NCBI GenBank assembly: GCA_004764695.1 | Contig: SMSO01000033.1 | Span: 2,371,001-2,435,000 of the forward strand | Length of the DNA: 64,000 nucleotides | Origin: Schizochytrium sp. TIO01 | Taxonomy: Eukaryota; Sar; Bigyra; Thraustochytrida; Thraustochytriidae | Direction of reading: 5' to 3' | In this document: positions 59,501 through 64,000 of the stretch, in pieces | Layout of the letters: each line of letters begins with the position of its first letter | Position numbering within the stretch: the stretch's first letter is position 1 | Position numbers and translations under genes: made by a program | Notes under the pieces: model-generated | Told to the model about the DNA's origin: nothing | The model's database searches: none | Seen by the model: the letters and a program-made list of their open reading frames with translations, nothing else

Positions 59501-61253
59501 ACCCATGCGCCATTATTCTTACTTCAACAAGGTTGTAGTAAACCCCATCAAACGCAATGGCTATGTGGGCGAGGGTCGCATGGCCATGAAACTTCTTCGT
59601 GATGACGTTCTCGCCAAAATCATGCTACGGCGAACCAAGAAGGAGCGTCAAGCTGATATCAAGCTACCCCCTTGCACAGTGGAGGTTCGTAACCTCAAAT
59701 TCACTGAGCATGAACGTGACTTTTATGAAAGTGTTTACAAGAATACACGTGCCAAGTTTGATACCTATGTTGGCAAAGGTACCGTTCTGCATAACTATGC
59801 TCATATTTTTGAGCTCCTCTCCCGCCTTCGCAGAGCAGCTGATCACCCATATTTGGTGGTCCATGGTGCTGGTGACGACCCTTTCGGCACCAGCAAGGCT
59901 GCTGGTGACCGTACCAAGCGAACTGATATCTGTGGTATTTGTCAGTTTGACATTGAAACTCTTGAAGAGGTTGCCGTTTCACAATGTAAGCACACTTTCC
60001 ACCGAAACTGTGTGGACGACTTCATTGCCAAATTCCAAGGAAGTAACAACAACGACGACGACGACGACGATGATGATGATCCTGTTAATCAAGACTCAGG
60101 TTGGGTCCTTGATCACGATGGAATGCACAAGGAAAAGGCTCAAAAGAAGAAACCCAAGTCTAAGCCCAAAGCTAAGGGAGGGAGAAATAAGAAGGGAGAA
60201 AAGCCTAATGCAAATATTGACGACACGGTTCCCAACTGCCCGCTCTGCTATGTACCACTGAGTATCACCCTTAACTTAAAGGGTGGGACAGAAGCCAATC
60301 AAGGTTTAGTTGACGGAGCCGGCAATGTGGAAGATGATGTATGCGTCGTATGTATGGACCGCCAACGTGACGCTTTGCTTCTACCTTGCGGCCATATCTA
60401 CCTTTGTATGCAATGTGCAAGGGGTCTCGATAATCGAGTTTGTCCCATGTGCCGGACTCCAATCACACGGGTGACCCGCGTGGATCCCAACGTCGATGAC
60501 CACACTAAAGATGCTGTGGTTAAGGAAATCATCAAGTCCGATCAATTAGCATCAGATAGTGCCGAACCTCCGACTGGAAGCGAAGCAATGGCTATCAAGA
60601 CAGAATCTGCCTTTGCGAAAACTGATGATGTTGTTCTTCGCACTGCTCAGAAGGCAAGTGCCCTGATTGGACGTCGTAGTATCATGCAACGTATAAACAC
60701 ACGCAAATTCAGCTCCAGCACAAAGGTAGATGCAGTCGTAGAGGAGGTCAAGGGAATGCTGAAAGATGAGCGCAAGGACTGCAGCGAACCTAACAAAGCA
60801 ATCGTGTTCTCACAGTACAATGACATGCTCGATCTTATTCAATGGCGTTTGTTCTCTGAGGGGATTGTTACTGTTAAACTTGTGGGCGCACTTTCAATGA
60901 TGGAACGTCGCGCGGTTCTTGAGGCTTTCAAGACAAAGGATGAAGTCCGCGTCATTTTGCTGAGTTTAAAAGCAGGTGGCGAGGGTCTCAACCTAACGGA
61001 AGCCTCCCATGTGTTTTTATGCGATCCATGGTGGAACCAGGCTGTAAGTGATCAAGCAGTCATGCGCTGCCATCGCATTGGACAAAAGCGTTCAGTGAAA
61101 GCTGTACACTTTGTAATTGCAAATTCGATTGAGCAGAAGATGATGCAGCTGCAAGAAAAGAAGTCTCTTATCTTTGAGGGTGCTGTAGATGGCAACTCTG
61201 CTGCAATGACCAAACTCACTGAAGAGGACTTGCGCTTCCTCTTCTCAAGATAA
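56595..61253 (+). CDS. Rad16/Rad5-like SNF2 ATPase with PARP-type zinc finger and two RING fingers
   Basis: This is a complete 1552-residue ORF. Residues about 25-80 are a PARP-type zinc finger (YAKSSRAKCRFC, then WRHPKCF). The SNF2 ATPase starts with motif I DEMGMGKTIQ near 167. It is interrupted by a Cys/His cluster (CKYCHKRF...HNQYFC, about 273-293) and a very long charged insert (about 300-840, with Asp/Glu and Lys tracts). It resumes with the DEAH box VLDEAHKIKDR near 870 and LSGTPLQNRVGDLYSL. A first RING (CGICQFD, CKHTFHRNC) is split from its last CPLC pair by a poly-Asp/Lys insert (1112-1217). A second RING (CVVCMD, CGHIYLC, CPMC) lies at about 1249-1292. The helicase C-lobe (KAIVFSQYNDML, HRIGQKR) ends the chain. 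Rad16 and Rad5 act in global-genome repair and PCNA ubiquitylation. Inference: a nuclear break- or lesion-directed ubiquitin ligase/translocase. Confidence 0.9.
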   Translation: MVQLTIDAGGHWVVAQDGDHVYRARTEYAKSSRAKCRFCSEAIMKDTLRVGKAVKWADWITSWRHPKCFYVEDGDGPISDEETFGMEILQEEDKEAARVALSRLKPPVVDESLNPENPDFVKHTVKAKAETPARMTTKLLPFQQEGLRWLLDQEMSEIGGGLLCDEMGMGKTIQTLSLIVASKYGEAAPMEDESKRVKKGPTLVVTPSSAMLQWKDEVENVTQDNTLSVLVYYGSNRGALTPEDLRKHDIVLTSYPILEYEYRRCVDRCKVECKYCHKRFLPRKLIVHNQYFCGPNSKRSAKLALRDKKETAAKKQRAMDKAMATLDIINNGANEDASSGKGNAANGKGKGRGKAARKHSLPTMTNIYRDLMEEANREPTGFYSSKEEAQRQAAASMRKREIKKETNPASDNNSKSDARSTEEAGSDDFEEETNVRERRNLWATDDGSFFFYKHKGKTWGCNAGITLTGLRTSPVVLQSTNTNGVDSFQVKFLNGAGAAQLSIDNGETWSNWVNGRWITPKKGRLNVDERKEGWQSSGPKMGALLARTFDKKTILAAIVAHAPAEDTADDEESPALWRIEHTDGDEEDLEVIEVKEAEQLFSQAFAPSTVVSTTLAKPLISALEALSQDTAPLAKSKGRRASAAAANKKMKAKKAATAKKAKKGDEDDEDADGGSDSDFEPKSSSDDNGDDDEGDEDNEDNADGSEDVDEDSDEKPKILDLKPCFRPVEWGPGSKDAKFLALFKTHFSTKTGKSKKVKAKKRKRKANARSATPSKSSKGAKGASAKSVPGPKAKGKILDESSEESDFESSDSSDEEDEIDAGLGVDLQEAKDRCEGDLFWFAPPGDIVDDDGIDMGSSILHCIGWNRIVLDEAHKIKDRVNSTAKAVLALRGTPVVDLDKRWPDGGPCHRWCLSGTPLQNRVGDLYSLVRFLRVDPYAFYLCKVAGCECRSLHWAMGRGGRVCDGCGHPPMRHYSYFNKVVVNPIKRNGYVGEGRMAMKLLRDDVLAKIMLRRTKKERQADIKLPPCTVEVRNLKFTEHERDFYESVYKNTRAKFDTYVGKGTVLHNYAHIFELLSRLRRAADHPYLVVHGAGDDPFGTSKAAGDRTKRTDICGICQFDIETLEEVAVSQCKHTFHRNCVDDFIAKFQGSNNNDDDDDDDDDPVNQDSGWVLDHDGMHKEKAQKKKPKSKPKAKGGRNKKGEKPNANIDDTVPNCPLCYVPLSITLNLKGGTEANQGLVDGAGNVEDDVCVVCMDRQRDALLLPCGHIYLCMQCARGLDNRVCPMCRTPITRVTRVDPNVDDHTKDAVVKEIIKSDQLASDSAEPPTGSEAMAIKTESAFAKTDDVVLRTAQKASALIGRRSIMQRINTRKFSSSTKVDAVVEEVKGMLKDERKDCSEPNKAIVFSQYNDMLDLIQWRLFSEGIVTVKLVGALSMMERRAVLEAFKTKDEVRVILLSLKAGGEGLNLTEASHVFLCDPWWNQAVSDQAVMRCHRIGQKRSVKAVHFVIANSIEQKMMQLQEKKSLIFEGAVDGNSAAMTKLTEEDLRFLFSR

Positions 61254-61569
61254 ATTTAGTATCTAGACTTGGCATAAAAATCTTAGCCTTTCCTATTGTT
61301 ATCTCGTTCTTGCATTTGTTGTGGTGACAATTTGTGACCGCAAATGCTGCTACAAACTTTCGAGTCTCTTCATGCTCAGCCGTGCACGTTGCGTTGATTA
61401 CTAATAAGGATCCTCAAAATAGGAGAAAATTACTAATTTTTTTGAAAAAAAGAAAGCTAATTGGTGCAATTATTTAAAATTGATTGAACCTTTGTCAAAA
61501 CATTGCACAACTAGACTGGCACAATTTGCTTTAGGTCATTTTGTGAGGAAATTTAGGTGTTAGATGCTT
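61254..61569. other. convergent 3' gap
   Basis: This 316-bp AT-rich spacer lies between the 3' ends of the SNF2 and alpha-galactosidase genes. No gene is seen. Confidence 0.7.
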
Positions 61570-63174
61570 TTAGCTAATGCAGACGAAGAATGCAGAACGG
61601 TAGAGACCACTGCGACTCCAGATAGGTTTTACTTGAGCACCAGTAGGGCAGCGTTCGCTTGCGATGCTGGCAGTATCGAATTCTTCGTCATACTCGGTTT
61701 CAGATACATCTACAGCCAAGAAGTATTTGTGAGTAGTACCGTCGGAGAAATCAATAGACTTGCGCCAGATCCAGACGTGCTGCCCGGTGCTCTCGTAGTC
61801 ACTGTCATCAAGGACACGAGCTCCAGAGTCGCCAGACCACATTTCGTTAATGCCAAGAATAGTAGAGTTTTGCAAAACAGAAATGATATCGTTGTCGCAC
61901 TGGCTCAAGTCAGTTGACAGAAAAAGCGGCTGCGAAGCAATAACCCAAAGACCAACGTGTGCATACTCAAGGTTTTTCGTCATCGGAGTTGGGGCAGTCT
62001 CGGAAGCTTGAGGTTTGAACTCGTTGTTGTCAAAATCATAGTTGCAGACCTCAAGAGCATCTCCATATGTCCAGCCAAATGAAGGACTAGCTTCGTCATT
62101 GAGAGGAGCAAAGGCTTCTGCTTGTCCAAAGATACGCGCAGCCCAAGGGCGAATATCAACCCAAGTACGATGGTAATCCGCAATGTAGGGGCAGTAGCTT
62201 GCAAAAGTAGAGGTGTCGTCCGGTGTGGTTAATCTATCAGCACCGGACTGGATGTTATTACATGCGTAGCGGCAGTTTTCAATCATCAAATTGGGGTAAA
62301 TGCTGTTTCGCATAGTTGCCCAATAAGTGATAACGTCCTTTGCGGGACTCATAGGTAGGGTGCTAGAGCTATCGCATTGGTCAAGCTTGAGAATGTCAAT
62401 TCCCCAAGATGCATATGTTGCCAAATCATTTTGCACCTGCGCCTTAAACTTCGTGGAACTCGAGCTTCGTACAGTACTGAGGCTGTCTGAGCAGGTCTTA
62501 ACTCCTCCTGCGGTGTACCAGGACACCCGAAAGCCCTTTGCGTGAACCTCGTCTACGTAAGATTTGATACCCGCAGGAAAACACTCCGTGTATTCCGGCA
62601 ACGTAGATTTGGCGGTGTACGCGCCGCCAGAGGTGAGGTCCGAACGCCATACATTGGTGCCATCTGTAGTGTTTTGAAATGTACACAACCCATCTGCATG
62701 GATAACGTCATAACCGGCGTCAAGAAAGCCCAGGTTGACCATTTGCTTGACTTGGCCCATAATTCGGTCGTACGTAGCATTTTTATAAAATGCGTTCCAT
62801 GAACTCCATCCTCGGGTCGGCGCAACATTGTAGACAAAGGTAGCAGAGTTGGTGATGGCACTCTTGGTTGATTCACAGAGTGTAAAAACTTTACAAAGAC
62901 CCGTGTTGTAGTTCACCCAGAAGCTTTTGCCCTTAAACTTTTCCTTCATAAAGGCTGCACACTCCTGTTCCAGAGTGCTGTAGTCTTCGTCGGTTGGGCT
63001 GCTAGGGAGGCTGAAGGTTGTCTTACCAAGTGGCGAGCCTGTACAGACTACAGCGCTTGTCTTGAGCATCTTGGTAGCAACGTCAAATTCCAGGGAGGGA
63101 ACAACAGCTTCAGTTGCACATGAAACCTCGAGAGAGGCTAAAATGCATGCAGCTATAAAAGCAAGAGCCCGCAT
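61570..63174 (-). CDS. secreted GH27 alpha-galactosidase-like glycoside hydrolase
   Basis: This is a complete 534-residue ORF. The first 20 or so residues (MRALAFIAACILASLEVSCA) form a signal peptide, so the product enters the secretory pathway. The GH27 barrel opens with GWSSWNAFYKNATYDRIM near 129. It contains YDVIHADGLC, a family-type GFRVSWYTAGGVKTC strand and the nucleophile region DILKLDQCDS, matching the KxDxC site of GH27. An acid/base-type Asp lies in RTWVDIRPWA. The C-terminal roughly 130 residues look like the family's beta-sandwich. The region of about 110 residues between the signal peptide and the barrel is extra compared with a minimal enzyme. It probably removes terminal alpha-galactose (or alpha-N-acetylgalactosamine) from glycans outside the cell or in a lysosome-like vacuole. 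It is convergent with the SNF2 gene. Confidence 0.87.
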   Translation of the reverse strand: MRALAFIAACILASLEVSCATEAVVPSLEFDVATKMLKTSAVVCTGSPLGKTTFSLPSSPTDEDYSTLEQECAAFMKEKFKGKSFWVNYNTGLCKVFTLCESTKSAITNSATFVYNVAPTRGWSSWNAFYKNATYDRIMGQVKQMVNLGFLDAGYDVIHADGLCTFQNTTDGTNVWRSDLTSGGAYTAKSTLPEYTECFPAGIKSYVDEVHAKGFRVSWYTAGGVKTCSDSLSTVRSSSSTKFKAQVQNDLATYASWGIDILKLDQCDSSSTLPMSPAKDVITYWATMRNSIYPNLMIENCRYACNNIQSGADRLTTPDDTSTFASYCPYIADYHRTWVDIRPWAARIFGQAEAFAPLNDEASPSFGWTYGDALEVCNYDFDNNEFKPQASETAPTPMTKNLEYAHVGLWVIASQPLFLSTDLSQCDNDIISVLQNSTILGINEMWSGDSGARVLDDSDYESTGQHVWIWRKSIDFSDGTTHKYFLAVDVSETEYDEEFDTASIASERCPTGAQVKPIWSRSGLYRSAFFVCIS

Positions 63175-64000
63175 GGTTGAGCTTGGTATCGTGTTTTCGG
63201 AATGCTTGGTTAAACGAGTTCGAGATTTGGTGATGACTTGGTGATGTCTAACGCGATCAACTGTGACTCTGTAGAGGCATGCGAGAAAGAGAGGTGTGAG
63301 GAAGATGAGAAATAATTTGGCGAGTTGAACCAGTTAATCTTCAGTGTGACAAGAGTATGAGGAGTACGAATAGGTATCACTGAAGATCCCCCCAGACAAT
63401 TCAAAGTCAAAGAAGTGCTTGTAGTAGGAGGAGATGAAATATTGAACACTCGATGAATAATAGGAGGTAGAGTACTTCCTCTGTGCCTACTGAAAAAGAC
63501 TAATGAGCTGCGGCCACATATAACACCAGATAAAATATATGATATAGTGTAATCTTGCTACTAAATTAGCATTTTTTGTTCCCCTCTGACTATAGTTGTC
63601 GATAGCATTACACAGAATTAAGATTCCAGCATGTTAAAAAAACTTTTAACAAGCTCTCGCAATCCAGTCCAATTCTTCAAATTCTCAAAATCAAAATATT
63701 GTTGCATGTTGAACCTAAATTTCTAAGCATTGGCAAAGTATTTTTTTTCTGCAGCTTGATTTCTCGGAGTTCAGACTGGAAAGTAATAAGGAGCACACCG
63801 CGGCTGTAATAATAGCTGACTTTCCAAATTCTTAGTGTTTATGAATGAACTAACAATTTCGAAGGTACTAATTTCTTTCCTGTTTTGCCTCCTTTCATCA
63901 TCTCTTTATCTAGATTGCTTATTTTGCTCAATTTGTATCTAGCACGTTTATTCTAAGTGTCCCTGGCTCGTGCCTGGCTCGTGGGGTTATAACAAAGAAA
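63175..64000. other. promoter-side flank, no gene seen
   Basis: This AT-rich flank lies upstream of the minus-strand alpha-galactosidase gene and runs to the window edge. The 79-codon minus frame at 63210-63449 has no recognised features. A gene beyond the window edge cannot be judged. Confidence 0.6.

Overview
The window is nuclear DNA of a microbial eukaryote. Genes lie on both strands with no operon spacing. Two clear spliceosomal introns are visible (12566-12807 and 21873-22006), yet most genes are long uninterrupted ORFs. Intergenic DNA is rich in microsatellites. The gene set points to a stramenopile, and most plausibly a labyrinthulomycete/thraustochytrid: CNB-RGS and TIR-NACHT-WD40 architectures, an oxidase-CFAS fusion, a PARP-finger SNF2 protein and very few introns. 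That placement is inference from architecture, because no rRNA or barcode gene is present. All three standard stop codons are used.

Layout. 1-8.7 kb holds one CFAS-superfamily methyltransferase gene (minus strand), followed by about 6 kb of simple-repeat-rich DNA with no convincing gene. 8.7-13.8 kb holds a very large lipid-modifying gene. It encodes an FAD amine-oxidase-like domain, a cyclopropane-fatty-acid-synthase-type methyltransferase, a polytopic membrane module and, across a phase-matched intron, a DUF1365 domain. 14-29 kb holds a small coiled-coil protein, a TPR-TMEM33/Pom33 fusion, a CNB-RGS signalling protein, an intron-split methionyl-tRNA formyltransferase, a HEAT-repeat protein and a Hop2/PSMC3IP homologue with a long acidic extension. 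29.5-43.7 kb is a run of minus-strand repeat and TIR genes: a 1896-residue armadillo-like protein with about 38 repeats of 44 residues, a TIR-TIR-NACHT-WD40 STAND protein and a TIR/coiled-coil protein. 47-64 kb holds a small basic protein, eIF2B-gamma, an NPL4-like protein, a seven-helix membrane protein, a PARP-finger/SNF2/double-RING protein and a secreted GH27 alpha-galactosidase-like enzyme.

How the genes relate. Most are unrelated housekeeping or signalling genes. Two groups stand out. (1) The 8.7-13.8 kb gene joins on one polypeptide the FAD oxidase, DUF1365 and CFAS modules that bacteria often encode as neighbouring genes for modifying unsaturated acyl chains, and it adds a membrane module. 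(2) The two adjacent minus-strand TIR genes (36-44 kb) form an NLR-like/TIR pair, possibly for innate sensing or regulated cell death.

Start codons were checked in the bases. Where the longest open frame begins with TTG or GTG, the first supported ATG is given. Multi-exon genes with short exons may remain hidden in the gaps; candidates are listed at low confidence.
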